From Streptomyces sp. F63 (GTDB taxonomy: Bacteria > Actinomycetota > Actinomycetes > Streptomycetales > Streptomycetaceae), in the NCBI RefSeq assembly GCF_018070345.1, contig NZ_JAGPXX010000021.1:40154-104153 (forward strand): 64,000 nucleotides of DNA. Direction: 5' to 3'. This document shows, piece by piece, positions 43,526 through 52,773 of the stretch. The notes below the pieces were generated by a model. The model did no database searches. It was not told the origin of the DNA and saw nothing but the letters and a program-made list of their open reading frames with translations. Every line of letters begins with the position of its first letter. Position 1 is the first letter of the stretch. A program made the position numbers and the translations under genes.

Positions 43526-45274
43526 ATGACGGGAAGCGGAACCACGGCGTCGGCCCGTGCCGGTGAGCCGGCCGGCGCCACGGAGGAGTTCCGCCGGGCC
43601 CGGGACTTCCTCCTGCGGCACCGGGAGGACTACGACGCCGCCCGCGCCGGGTTCCGCTGGCCGCGCCCGGCCCGCTTCAACTGGGCCCTGGACTGGTTCG
43701 ACCGGATTGCCGAGGGCAACGACCGCACCGCGCTGCACATCATCGAGGAGGACGGCCGCGAGAGCCGCAGTTCCTTCGCGGAGCTCTCCGCCCGCTCCGG
43801 CCGGGTGGCCAACTGGCTTCGCGCCCAGGGGGTGCGGGCGGGCGACCGGATCGTTGTCATGCTGGGCAACCAGACGGAGCTGTGGGAGACGGCGCTCGCC
43901 GCGATGAAGCTGCGCGCCGTCGTCATCCCGGCGACCCCGCTGCTCGGCCCGGCCGACCTCGCGGACCGCGTCGCCCGCGGCCGGGCGGGGCACGTCGTCG
44001 TCCGGGCCGGCGACACCGCCAAGTTCGCCGGCGTCCCCGGCGGCTACACCCGGATCGCCGTCTCCGGCACCGGGCCGGACGCCTCCGGCCCGCCGCCCGG
44101 CTGGCTCCCGTACGAGGAGGCCGCCGGTTTCCCGGAGGTCTTCGCGCCGGACGGCCCCACCGCCGCGGACGACCCGCTGCTGCTGTACTTCACCTCCGGC
44201 ACCACGGCCCGGCCCAAACTCGTCGAGCACACCCATCTGTCGTATCCGGTCGGCCACTTGGCCACCATGTACTGGATCGGGCTGCGGCCCGGCGACGCCC
44301 ACCTGAACATCTCCTCGCCCGGCTGGGCCAAACACGCCTGGAGCAGCTTCTTCGCGCCGTGGAACGCCGAGGCCACCGTCGTCGTGCACAACTACACCCG
44401 CTTCGACGCGGCCCGGCTCATGCAGCACATGGACCGCCTCGGCGTCACCGGCTTCTGCGCGCCGCCCACCGTCTGGCGGATGCTCGTCCAGGCCGACCTG
44501 ACCCGCCTGGCCACCCCGCCGCGCGAGGTGGTCGCCGCGGGGGAGCCGCTCAACCCGGAGGTCATCGAACGGGTCCGGCAGGACTGGGGGGTGACGATCC
44601 GGGACGGCTTCGGCCAGACGGAGACCGCCGTCCAGATCGCCAACAGCCCCGGCCAGCCCGTCAGACCCGGCTCCATGGGCCGCCCGATGCCCGGCTTCGC
44701 CATCGACCTGCTCGACCCGGCCACCGGGAAGCCCGGCGACGAGGGCGAGGTGTGCGTCCGCCTCACCGGCGCGGACGGCGAACGTCCCGTCGGCCTCATG
44801 ACGGGCTACCACGGCGACGAGGCCCGCACCGCCGAGGTGATGGCCGGCGGCCACTACCACACGGGGGACCTCGCCTCCCGCGACGCCGACGGCTACCTCA
44901 CCTACGTCGGCCGCGACGACGACGTCTTCAAGTCCTCCGACTACAAGATCTCGCCCTTCGAGTTGGAGAGCGCGCTGCTGGAGCACGAGGCCGTCGCCGA
45001 GGCCGCCGTCGTCCCCGCGCCCGATCCGCTGCGGCTGTCCGTGCCCAAGGCGTACGTCGTCCTGGCCGAGGGCTGGACGGCCGGGCCGGAGACGGCCCGG
45101 GAGCTTTTCGCCCATTCCCGGCGGAACTTGGCACCCTACAAACGGGTACGCCTGATCGAGTTCGCCGAACTGCCGAAAACGGTCTCGGGCAAGATCCGCC
45201 GTATTGAGCTGAGACGGCGTACTGCAGAGGGAAACGCCGGCACCACCGCATACCGCGAGGGGGACCACACATGA
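43526..45274 (+). CDS. acyl-CoA synthetase, medium-chain/benzoate type
   Basis: A 582-residue ANL ligase. Motifs are the P-loop YFTSGTTARPKLVEHTH, DGFGQTETAVQIANSPG, GDLASRDADGYLTYVGRDDDVFKSS and the catalytic Lys in PKTVSGKIRR. The combination of YxISPFELESALLEHEAV and GQTET is typical of the medium-chain and acetyl/benzoate-like ligase group (MACS) rather than FadD. It overlaps the next ligase gene by ATGA, so both are made from one mRNA. ATG 43526 follows GAGGAGGACAG. The first 30 residues include an EEFRRARDFLLRHREDYD helix typical of the subgroup. Confidence 0.9.
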   Translation: MTGSGTTASARAGEPAGATEEFRRARDFLLRHREDYDAARAGFRWPRPARFNWALDWFDRIAEGNDRTALHIIEEDGRESRSSFAELSARSGRVANWLRAQGVRAGDRIVVMLGNQTELWETALAAMKLRAVVIPATPLLGPADLADRVARGRAGHVVVRAGDTAKFAGVPGGYTRIAVSGTGPDASGPPPGWLPYEEAAGFPEVFAPDGPTAADDPLLLYFTSGTTARPKLVEHTHLSYPVGHLATMYWIGLRPGDAHLNISSPGWAKHAWSSFFAPWNAEATVVVHNYTRFDAARLMQHMDRLGVTGFCAPPTVWRMLVQADLTRLATPPREVVAAGEPLNPEVIERVRQDWGVTIRDGFGQTETAVQIANSPGQPVRPGSMGRPMPGFAIDLLDPATGKPGDEGEVCVRLTGADGERPVGLMTGYHGDEARTAEVMAGGHYHTGDLASRDADGYLTYVGRDDDVFKSSDYKISPFELESALLEHEAVAEAAVVPAPDPLRLSVPKAYVVLAEGWTAGPETARELFAHSRRNLAPYKRVRLIEFAELPKTVSGKIRRIELRRRTAEGNAGTTAYREGDHT

Positions 45275-47016
45275 GTAAGCGCTCCGCCGTCTCCGACGAC
45301 GGCGCCCCGGAGGGCACCGGAACCGCCCCGGAGGGCACCGGCACCGTACCGGCGGCCACCGAACTCTCCTACGCCGCCGGCACCGCGGACGGGCCGCTGC
45401 TCGGCGATACCATCGGCGCGAACCTCGACCGGGCGATCGCCGCCCACCCCGACCGGGAGGCGCTGGTCGACGTCCCGTCCGGCCGCCGCTGGACCTACGC
45501 CGAGTTCGGCGCGGCCGTCGACGAGGTGGCGCTCGGCCTGCTCGCCAAGGGTGTCCTCAAGGGCGACCGGGTCGGCATCTGGGCGGTCAACTGCCCCGAG
45601 TGGGTCCTCGTGCAGTACGCCACCGCCCGCATCGGCGCCATCATGGTCAACATCAACCCGGCCTACCGCGTGCACGAACTGGCGTATGTGCTCAAGCAGG
45701 CCGGGATCGGCGTGATGGTCTCCTCCGTCGAGCACAAGACGAGCGACTACCGGCGCATGGTCGAGCAGGTCCGCGCCCACGCTCCCGCCCTGCGCGATGT
45801 CGTCTACATCGAGGACTCCACCTGGCAGGGACTCATCCGGGCCGGGCAGGGCGTGCCGCGCGAGCGCCTGGCGGCCCGTGCCGCCGAACTCAGCTGCGAC
45901 GATCCCATCAACATCCAGTACACCTCGGGCACCACCGGTTTCCCCAAGGGCGCCACCCTCTCCCACCACAACATCCTCAACAACGGCTTCTGGGTGGGCG
46001 AACTGATCCACTACACCGAGCAGGACCGCATCTGCCTGCCGGTGCCCTTCTACCACTGCTTCGGCATGGTCATGGGCAATCTGGCGGCCACCAGCCACGG
46101 CGCCTGCATCGTCATCCCGTCCCGCTCCTTCGACCCCGCCGCCACCCTCGAAGCGGTCGCCGCCGAACGCTGCACCTCCCTCTACGGGGTGCCGACGATG
46201 TTCATCGCCGAACTCGGCCTGCCCGGCTTCGAGGACCACGACCTCTCCTCGCTGCGCACCGGGATCATGGCCGGCTCGCCCTGCCCGGTGGAGGTGATGA
46301 AGCGGGTCGCCGGCGAGATGAACATGGCGGAGGTGTCGATCTGCTACGGCATGACCGAGACCTCGCCCGTCTCCACCCAGACCCGGCGCGAGGACGACCT
46401 GGAGCGCCGCGTCGGCACCGTCGGCCGGGTACTGCCGCACCTGGAGGTGAAGATCACCGATCCCGCCACCGGCCTCACCGTGCCGCGCGGCACCGCGGGC
46501 GAACTGTGCACCCGCGGCTACTCGGTGATGCTCGGCTACTGGGAGGAGCCCGAGCGCACCGCGGAGGTCATCGACCACGCCCGCTGGATGCACACCGGCG
46601 ACCTGGCGGTGATGGGGGAGGACGGCTACGTCCGGATCGTCGGGCGCATCAAGGACATGATCATCCGCGGGGGTGAGAACGTCTACCCGCGCGAGATCGA
46701 GGAGTTCCTCTACAGCCACCCCAAGATCGCCGATGTGCAGGTGGTCGGGGTGCCGGACGAGACGTACGGCGAGGAGATCCTCGCCTGCGTCATCCTCCGC
46801 GACCCGGCGAACCCGCTGACGCGCGACGAACTCGCCCGCTACTGCCGCGGCCGGCTCGCGCACTTCAAGGTCCCCCGCCATCTGCGGATCATGGAGTCGT
46901 TCCCCACCACCGTCAGCGGCAAGGTGCGCAAGGTCGAACTGCGCGAGGGCTTCACGGCCCAGGCCCGCACCCCGCAGCAGTCGCGCTCCCCGGAACGCGC
47001 CCGGGCGGCGACGTGA
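45271..47016 (+). CDS. acyl-CoA synthetase, FadD-type
   Basis: A 581-residue ANL ligase with P-loop QYTSGTTGFPKGATLSHHN, CYGMTETSPVSTQTR, HTGDLAVMGEDGYVRIVGRIKDMIIRGGENVYPREIEE and the terminal TTVSGKVRKVELRE with catalytic Lys. The pattern of VPTMFIAELG and PCPVEVMKRV marks the fatty-acyl-CoA synthase group often annotated as AMP-binding protein. Coupled translation with the upstream ligase suggests two acids are activated together, for example a propionyl- or branched-chain- and a longer-chain acid. The C-terminal 40 residues are low-complexity. Confidence 0.92.
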   Translation: MSKRSAVSDDGAPEGTGTAPEGTGTVPAATELSYAAGTADGPLLGDTIGANLDRAIAAHPDREALVDVPSGRRWTYAEFGAAVDEVALGLLAKGVLKGDRVGIWAVNCPEWVLVQYATARIGAIMVNINPAYRVHELAYVLKQAGIGVMVSSVEHKTSDYRRMVEQVRAHAPALRDVVYIEDSTWQGLIRAGQGVPRERLAARAAELSCDDPINIQYTSGTTGFPKGATLSHHNILNNGFWVGELIHYTEQDRICLPVPFYHCFGMVMGNLAATSHGACIVIPSRSFDPAATLEAVAAERCTSLYGVPTMFIAELGLPGFEDHDLSSLRTGIMAGSPCPVEVMKRVAGEMNMAEVSICYGMTETSPVSTQTRREDDLERRVGTVGRVLPHLEVKITDPATGLTVPRGTAGELCTRGYSVMLGYWEEPERTAEVIDHARWMHTGDLAVMGEDGYVRIVGRIKDMIIRGGENVYPREIEEFLYSHPKIADVQVVGVPDETYGEEILACVILRDPANPLTRDELARYCRGRLAHFKVPRHLRIMESFPTTVSGKVRKVELREGFTAQARTPQQSRSPERARAAT

Positions 47017-47092
47017 CCGGCGGCGACGTGACCGGCGGCGGGGGGACCGGCCGGCCGCGGTGACGGCCGGCCCGGGCCGCCTTCTGCACTCG

Positions 47093-47190
47093 CAGGGGTG
47101 AACACCCCTGGCGAACGGGCGAGTCCGGTGGACCCGCCTGCGGCGATGACGGTAGCGAAGCCCCGTCATCGTCGACCGAAGGGTACCCCC
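47093..47190 (+). promoter_or_regulatory. structured leader before GH9 gene
   Basis: The 98 bases in front of the glycosidase gene begin with a perfect 8-2-8 dyad (CAGGGGTG-AA-CACCCCTG, 47093-47110). A second pair follows, GATGACGG and CCGTCATC with a 10-base loop (about 47146-47171), then GAAGGG before the start codon. This could be a cis-acting RNA. It does not match a riboswitch consensus I know, including the c-di-AMP ydaO and c-di-GMP-I motifs, so identity is open. Confidence 0.4.
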
Positions 47191-49182
47191 ATGCCGGCCA
47201 ACCGACCCCGCCCGCCCCGGCGGCCGCACGCGACAGCGGCGGCCGCCCTGGCCGCCGGGCTGCTGCTCGCCGCCCTCGCTCCCCAGACCGCCGAGGGCGG
47301 CCCGCCGCCCGCGCGGGCGGCGGACGGCGGGGACGCCCGGAGCGGAGGCAGCGACAGCAGCGACAGCGGGGACAGCAGGGACAGCAGCGACAGCGGGCCC
47401 GGAAATCGCGGTGCCGGGGACAGCGGCACACCGCAGAGCGGCGGCGACGAGGCGACCGGGGAACGGGCCGGAAGCGCCGGGGTCCGCGTCAACCAGATCG
47501 GCTATCTCACCGGGGCCGGCAAGGTGGCCACCGTCGTCAGCACCGCCCGGGAACCGGTCGCCTGGCGGCTGCGGAACCACCCGTCCGGCACGGTCGCGGC
47601 ATCCGGCCGCACCCGCGTGCACGGCCACGACAAGGCCTCCGGCGACCATCTGCACCACGCCGACTTCTCCCGGCACCGCGTCCCCGGCCGCTACGTGCTG
47701 GAGGCCGGCGGTGCGGGCCGCAGCGTCCCCTTCTCCGTACGGGACCGCGCGCTGTACCCGGCGCTCGCCCGCGACGCCATGGGCTACTTCACCTTCCACC
47801 GCATGGGCACCCCCGTCGGGGCCCGCCACCTCCAGTACCCCGCGCACGCCCACGAGGCCCTCCACCCCGGCGACGCCTCCGTGCCCTGCTACCGCCGGTG
47901 GTGCGGCACACAGCGGCTGGACGTCCGCGGCTCCTGGGCGGACGCCGGCGACTTCGGCGTCTACCCGGTCAACCACGCCCTCGCCGCCTGGACCCTCCTC
48001 AACCTCCACGAACGGGACCCCGGCGCCCTCCCCGACGGATCGCTCGCCATCCCCGAACGCTCCAACGGCCGCCCCGACATCGTGGACGAGACCGCCTACG
48101 GCTCCCGCTTCATGCCCGGCATGCTGCCCCGTGAGGGTCTCGCCTCGCACAAGGTCCACAACCACGCGTGGAGCGGCTTCCCGCCCGAGTCCGTGGCCGC
48201 CGAGAACGCCATGAAGCGCTCCGCCATGCCGCCCTCCACCAACGCCACCTACGCCGTCGCCCGCACCACCGCCCACCTCTCCCGCGTCCTCGCCCCGTAC
48301 GACCCGCGGCGTGCCGCCGCACTGTGGCGCACCGCCGAGGACGCCTGGTCCCGTGCCGAGGCCCGCCCCGACACGGACTACACCGCCGAGGTGAAGGACG
48401 CCGAGGGCGGCGGCGACTACGAGGACCGCGGCAACAGCGACGACCGCTACGCGGCCGCGGCCGAGCTCTACCTCACCGGGCACCGGCGCGCCGATGCCTC
48501 AACCGCCGCCTACCGCAAGGCGGTCACCGGCTCCCGCCACTACGGGGAGATCACCCGCCGCTTCTCCTGGGCGCGGACCGCCACCACCGGCACCCTCTCC
48601 CTGCTGGCCGCCGGCAACGACCTGCCCGCGGCCGACCGGGACCGGATGGTGCGGCGGCTGCGCGCCGAAGGGGACCGGATCCTGACCGTCCTCGGCAAGG
48701 AGGGCTACCCGGCCCCCCTCTCCGGGGAGCGGAAGTACCCGTGGGGCTCCAACTCCGCCGTCGTCAACCGCATCCTGCTGCTGGGCACCGCCCACGACCT
48801 GACCGGCGACCGGCGCCATCTGCGCGGTGCGCACCGGGCCATGGACTACCTCCTGGGCGACAACGCCCTGCAGCTGTCCTACATCACCGGCTACGGCGAG
48901 CGCAGCGAGACCGACCTCCACGACCGCTGGGCCTGGGGCCGCTACCCGGGCACCCCGTTCCCGCGGGGCTGGCTGGCCGGCGGGCCCAACAACACTCTCG
49001 TCAACGACAAGGCCACTCCCAAGGGCCGCCCCGCCGCCAAGTCCTACGCGGGCCCCGGCACGGCGCCCGGTGCCTGGAGTTCCAAGGAGAACGCCGTCAA
49101 CTGGAACGCGCCCCTGGTCTGGGCCGCCGCCTTCGTCGACCGCACGGCCGGAGAGCTCACCGGCGGGAACCGGCCCGGCTGA
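47191..49182 (+). CDS. secreted glycoside hydrolase family 9 protein
   Basis: A 663-residue secreted enzyme. A basic, hydrophobic signal peptide (about 1-34) precedes a disordered Ser/Asp/Gly stretch to residue 95 and an Ig-like CelD_N domain (VRVNQIGYLTGAGK to SVPFSVRDRALYP, about 97-190). The GH9 (alpha/alpha)6 domain follows. Asp251 and Asp254 in GSWADAGDFGVY are the catalytic base region, and Glu633 in SSKENAVNWNAPLVW is the acid. Beta-1,4-glucanase-type activity is expected, but no cellulose-binding module is attached, so substrates such as short or mixed-linkage glucans are possible. ATG 47191 follows GAAGGG. Confidence 0.92.
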   Translation: MPANRPRPPRRPHATAAAALAAGLLLAALAPQTAEGGPPPARAADGGDARSGGSDSSDSGDSRDSSDSGPGNRGAGDSGTPQSGGDEATGERAGSAGVRVNQIGYLTGAGKVATVVSTAREPVAWRLRNHPSGTVAASGRTRVHGHDKASGDHLHHADFSRHRVPGRYVLEAGGAGRSVPFSVRDRALYPALARDAMGYFTFHRMGTPVGARHLQYPAHAHEALHPGDASVPCYRRWCGTQRLDVRGSWADAGDFGVYPVNHALAAWTLLNLHERDPGALPDGSLAIPERSNGRPDIVDETAYGSRFMPGMLPREGLASHKVHNHAWSGFPPESVAAENAMKRSAMPPSTNATYAVARTTAHLSRVLAPYDPRRAAALWRTAEDAWSRAEARPDTDYTAEVKDAEGGGDYEDRGNSDDRYAAAAELYLTGHRRADASTAAYRKAVTGSRHYGEITRRFSWARTATTGTLSLLAAGNDLPAADRDRMVRRLRAEGDRILTVLGKEGYPAPLSGERKYPWGSNSAVVNRILLLGTAHDLTGDRRHLRGAHRAMDYLLGDNALQLSYITGYGERSETDLHDRWAWGRYPGTPFPRGWLAGGPNNTLVNDKATPKGRPAAKSYAGPGTAPGAWSSKENAVNWNAPLVWAAAFVDRTAGELTGGNRPG

Positions 49183-49207
49183 GCCGGCCGGGCCCGCCGG
49201 CCCGGCC

Positions 49208-49924
49208 TCAGGCGCCCATCCGGATCAGGTCGTCCGCCGCGTCGTTCACGGGCTGCGGTGTGCCCGTCAGATCCATGACGAACAGCGGCACCAGTAACTC
49301 GTCGGCGCGGCTGCGGGCGTCGTGGGCATACCCGGCCAGCGAGAAGAACACCCCGACCGCCGAGGCGTTGAGGCCGTTCAGCCAGAGGCACTCGACCTCG
49401 CGCAGCGCGGACGGCCGGGTGGTCGGGTCGACCTGGGCGACGACCCCGGCGCCGCGCAGGTCCACACCGCTGCCGGGCCGGTCGTCACAGGCGAGGACAT
49501 CGCGGAAGCCGAGCCAGCGCAGGTACTTGGCGGCGGCGTTGACCGCGTCCCGGCCGGTGCGGATCGTCACCGGCCGGAACGCGGGCCGCGGCACCGCCGA
49601 GGTGGGGGCGGGCCGCCCGTGCGGATCCGCGAGAGCCTCCGTGACGGCCGGGGAGGCGCTGGTGAGCGGCGCGACGGGCAGCCGCAGCAGCAGACCGCAG
49701 GGGCAGCCCAGTTCGGGGCACGGCCACTGGCTGCGGCGCCCGCAGGCGTCGCAGCGCACCGTGACCCAGGTCTCCTCCCAGGTGTGGTGCTCGACCCGCA
49801 CGGGAGGTCCGCCGCGCAGGATCCGCGGCGTCAGCGGGGCACCGCAGGCGCAGGGGTAGGTGGTCGGGGTGTACGAGTGCTCGCGGCGGCACGAGGGGCA
49901 GCGCACCGGCACGCTCTCCGCCAT
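49208..49924 (-). CDS. zinc-ribbon plus Mrr-like nuclease-fold protein, altered active site
   Basis: A 238-residue protein. Residues 9-27 (CPSC...CAC) and 58-76 (CDAC...CPELGCPC) form two cysteine clusters. Residues 124-225 resemble the Mrr_cat endonuclease fold: AAAKYLRWLGFRDV, then GVDLRGAGVVAQVD, a helix and VGVFFSLAGYAHDARSRAD, then VPLFVMDLTG. Asp155 fits the metal-binding Asp, but the expected Gln-x-Lys reads Gln164-Val-Asp166. Loss of the lysine suggests a non-cleaving, DNA- or protein-binding derivative. It ends 25 bases from the GH9 gene (convergent). ATG 49924 follows GGAG. Confidence 0.6.
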   Translation of the reverse strand: MAESVPVRCPSCRREHSYTPTTYPCACGAPLTPRILRGGPPVRVEHHTWEETWVTVRCDACGRRSQWPCPELGCPCGLLLRLPVAPLTSASPAVTEALADPHGRPAPTSAVPRPAFRPVTIRTGRDAVNAAAKYLRWLGFRDVLACDDRPGSGVDLRGAGVVAQVDPTTRPSALREVECLWLNGLNASAVGVFFSLAGYAHDARSRADELLVPLFVMDLTGTPQPVNDAADDLIRMGA

Positions 49925-50114
49925 GTTCGGGCTCCAGCAGGGGCGTAGGGGTGGTTCGGTCACCATGGTCCCCGACGACCGGCCGCCGCGGGAGGGAAAC
50001 GGAAGAGGTCCGTGTGCCCGATCCCTGCGTCCGGGTGGCGGGGTGCGGGCGCCGCCGGATTCCCCGGGCTTCCGCCGGGGCCGCCGCCGGCCCGCCTCGA
50101 AAAGGCCCGACAGC

Positions 50115-50194
50115 GCCGGGCAGGTGCCGGGCAGGCGCCGGACAGGGCCGGACAGGGCCGGGCAGCGCCGGGCAGCGCCGGGCAGGGCCGGCTA
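50115..50194. repeat. 10-11-bp imperfect tandem repeat, about 8 copies
   Basis: Eight imperfect copies of GCCGG(G/A)CAG plus 1-2 bases run from the gap after the divergent nuclease-like gene to the stop codon of the ABC ATPase gene. They lie in noncoding sequence and may form the terminator region of the importer operon. Confidence 0.8.
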
Positions 50195-51586
50195 GCAGGC
50201 CCTGCCCGCCGGTTCCGACCGCCCTGCCGGCGGCACGGGGCCGCGCCGCCGGGCCGCCGGCACCACCAGTGGTGTGCCGGTCTCGGGATCGTCGATGACC
50301 CGGCAGGGGAGGCCGAACACCTCCTCCACCAGGTCCGCCGTCACGATCTCCGCGGGCGGCCCGGAGGCGACGATCCGTCCCTCGCGCATGGCGATGAGGT
50401 GGGTGGCGTACCGGGCGGCGTGATTGAGGTCGTGGAGGACGGCGACCAGGGTGCGGCCCTCCTCCTCGTGGAGGCGGGCGCACAGGTTCAGGATCTCGAT
50501 CTGGTGGGCGAGGTCCAGGAAGGTCGTCGGCTCGTCCAGGAGCAGCAGCGGTGTCTGCTGCGCCAGGGCCATGGCGATCCACACCCGCTGGCGCTGCCCG
50601 CCGGAGAGTTCGTCCACGGTGCGGTCGGCGAGATCGGACACCCCCGTGGCGGCCATCGACTCGGCGACGACCCGCTCGTCCTCCGAGGACCACTGGCGCA
50701 GCAGCCCCTGGTGCGGGTAGCGGCCGCGGGAGACGAGTTCGGAGACGCCGATGCCGTCCGGGGCGATCGAGGACTGCGGCAGCAGCCCGAGGGTGCGCGC
50801 CACCTGCTTCGCGGGGGTCGCGGAGATGTCCCGGCCGTCGAGCAGCACACTGCCGGCCGCCGGTTTGAGCATCCGGGACAGTGCGCGCAGCAGAGTGGAC
50901 TTGCCGCAGGCGTTGGGGCCGATGATGACGGTGAACGAGCGGTCGGGGATCGCGACGGTCAGATCCCCGGCGACGGTCCGCCGGTCGTAGGCGAGCGTCA
51001 GCCCGGCGCCGCGCAGCCGGCTCGCCGGCACCCCGGCCGGGGCGGACTGCCCGTCGTGTGCGGCCCGGTCCGTGGGCTCCGTCCGCCGTGCCTGTCCCGT
51101 CTGCCGTGCCGGTTCCATCCGCCGCACGCGCTCCGCCCGTTCCGCATGCTCCGCCCGGCCCGGCCGGTCGGCCGGACCGCTGTCACCGGCCCCGCCGTTC
51201 CCGGCCCGCCCGGTGTCCCGGGCCCCGCCGGCGGGTTCCGTTCCCGGTCGCTGCCGCTGTCCCGGCGCCATGTGCTCTGCTCCGTCCTCGCTGTGGTCTT
51301 CGCCGCCGCCCGCCCGGGCCCCTGCTGCGCCGCCCGTCCCTGCTGCGCCGCCGTGGCCGGCCTGGTGGCCGCCGCTCCGTTCTCCGGCCGGCCCCGTCGT
51401 GCGGTCGGGGCCGGTTGCCGCGGGCGGGGCGATGGCGGCGGAGGTCCCGCCGGTCACCGCGGGGCGGGCCCCGTCGGCCCGACCGGCGCCCGCCCCGGCC
51501 CCGCTCCCCGCCCCGGCCCCGCTCCCCGCCCCGGCCCCGCTCCCCGTCCCGCTCCCCGTCCCGCTCGTCTCGCTCTCCACGGTCAC
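50192..51586 (-). CDS. siderophore ABC transporter ATPase (FecE/FhuC-like)
   Basis: A 464-residue protein of which residues 200-440 are a complete ABC ATPase of the iron-siderophore type: Walker A GPNACGKST, Q-loop GLLPQSS, signature LSGGQRQRVWIAMALAQ, Walker B LLLLDEPTTFLD and switch VLHDLNHAAR. The first 195 residues are low-complexity (GTGSG/GAGAG runs, then Ala/Arg/Gly-rich). GTG 51586 overlaps the permease stop as GTGA, which supports the long form. Starts at internal Met codons (MAPGQ, MEPAR) would give the usual 280-320 residues, so the extension may not be translated. It energises the two permeases upstream. Confidence 0.88.
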   Translation of the reverse strand: MTVESETSGTGSGTGSGAGAGSGAGAGSGAGAGAGRADGARPAVTGGTSAAIAPPAATGPDRTTGPAGERSGGHQAGHGGAAGTGGAAGARAGGGEDHSEDGAEHMAPGQRQRPGTEPAGGARDTGRAGNGGAGDSGPADRPGRAEHAERAERVRRMEPARQTGQARRTEPTDRAAHDGQSAPAGVPASRLRGAGLTLAYDRRTVAGDLTVAIPDRSFTVIIGPNACGKSTLLRALSRMLKPAAGSVLLDGRDISATPAKQVARTLGLLPQSSIAPDGIGVSELVSRGRYPHQGLLRQWSSEDERVVAESMAATGVSDLADRTVDELSGGQRQRVWIAMALAQQTPLLLLDEPTTFLDLAHQIEILNLCARLHEEEGRTLVAVLHDLNHAARYATHLIAMREGRIVASGPPAEIVTADLVEEVFGLPCRVIDDPETGTPLVVPAARRRGPVPPAGRSEPAGRAC

Positions 51587-52773
51587 AGCCGCCCCGCCCG
51601 CCGCTGCCGGGCCAGCAGCCACACCAGGTAGCCGCCGCCCAGCAGTCCCGTCACCACGCCGACCGGCAACTGCCGTTCCCCGAAGGCGTTCTGCGCGGTC
51701 CAGTCGGCCAGCACCAGCAGCGCGGCCCCCATGCAGGCCGCCGGGACCAGGTTGGGGCCGGGCGCCTTCGTGAGGCGCTTGGCGAGCTGCGGGGCGGTGA
51801 GCGCGACGAAGGCCACCGGGCCGGCGCAGGCGGCGGCGAACGAGGCCAGCGCCACGGCCGCCCCGAGCGCCGCCAGCCGGACCCGCTCCACCCGGATGCC
51901 CAGGGCGTGGGCCGCGTCGTCGCCCATCTCCGCCACGCGCAGCGCCCGTCCGCAGCCGGTGACGGTCACCGGGAGCAGCACCGTCACCGCGATCAGCAGG
52001 GGCGTCACCTCGGGCCATCCGCGCCCGTCCAGACTTCCCGTCAGCCAGAGGACCGCGCGGGACGCCTCCATCAGCTTCGCCCGGGTCAGCAGATAGCCGT
52101 TGACGCCGGTGAGCATGGCCAGCACACCGATGCCGATCAGGACGAGCCGCAGCCCGTGCGGCCCCTGCCGCCACGCCAGGGCGAGGATCAGCAGACCGGT
52201 GAGCAGGCCCCCGGCGACGGCACCGCCCGCCAGGGCGGCACTGCTGCCCCCGGTGATGACGACGACGAGTGCGCCGGTCGAGGCGCCCTGCGTCAGCCCG
52301 AGCAGGTCGGGGCTGCCCAGCGGGTTGCGGACGACGGACTGGAACACCGCCCCCGACAGCGCCAGAGCCGCGCCGGCCAGCAGCGCGGCGATCACCCGGG
52401 GCAGCCGCAGCTCGTTGACGATGAAGTCCTGGGCGGGCGTGCCCGATCCGGCGAGGGTGCGCACCACGTCCACCGGGCCGATCGGGAAATCGCCGGTGCC
52501 CACGCTCAGCACGCCGCCGGCCAGCGCGGCCAGCAGGCAGCCGGCCGCCGCGGCCACTGCCCGGGGCCGGTAGCGGAGGCTGACGCCGGGGAGCGGACGC
52601 AGGGTGCGCAGCGTCCCGCCGAGCGGTGTGCGGGCCGCGCCCCGGCGCCGCCCACGGGGCGTGCCGGCCGGGCCCGCGCTGCTGCCTCCTCCGCCCGATC
52701 CCGTGCCGCGGACGGCTTTCCCGGTGCCGGTCCGCTCCGGCGCGCCCGCGTCCCGGGTGTCCGGGGTCGTCAT
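51583..52773 (-). CDS. siderophore ABC transporter permease (FecCD family)
   Basis: A 396-residue permease with a hydrophilic, Gly/Arg-rich N-terminus of about 65 residues and then about ten hydrophobic helices. Family marks include NELRLPRVIAALLAGAALALSGAVFQSVVRNPLGSPDLLG and DWTAQNAFGERQLPVGVVTGLLGGGYLVWLLARQ. It pairs with the permease encoded at 52770-53846 to form the channel of a ferric-siderophore importer. Its ATG overlaps the previous stop (ATGA). Confidence 0.92.
   Translation of the reverse strand: MTTPDTRDAGAPERTGTGKAVRGTGSGGGGSSAGPAGTPRGRRRGAARTPLGGTLRTLRPLPGVSLRYRPRAVAAAAGCLLAALAGGVLSVGTGDFPIGPVDVVRTLAGSGTPAQDFIVNELRLPRVIAALLAGAALALSGAVFQSVVRNPLGSPDLLGLTQGASTGALVVVITGGSSAALAGGAVAGGLLTGLLILALAWRQGPHGLRLVLIGIGVLAMLTGVNGYLLTRAKLMEASRAVLWLTGSLDGRGWPEVTPLLIAVTVLLPVTVTGCGRALRVAEMGDDAAHALGIRVERVRLAALGAAVALASFAAACAGPVAFVALTAPQLAKRLTKAPGPNLVPAACMGAALLVLADWTAQNAFGERQLPVGVVTGLLGGGYLVWLLARQRRAGRL

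Noticed and set aside
47093..47190. c-di-GMP-I or ydaO (c-di-AMP) riboswitch before the GH9 gene
   Set aside because: The conserved cores of both classes are missing; only generic hairpins are visible.
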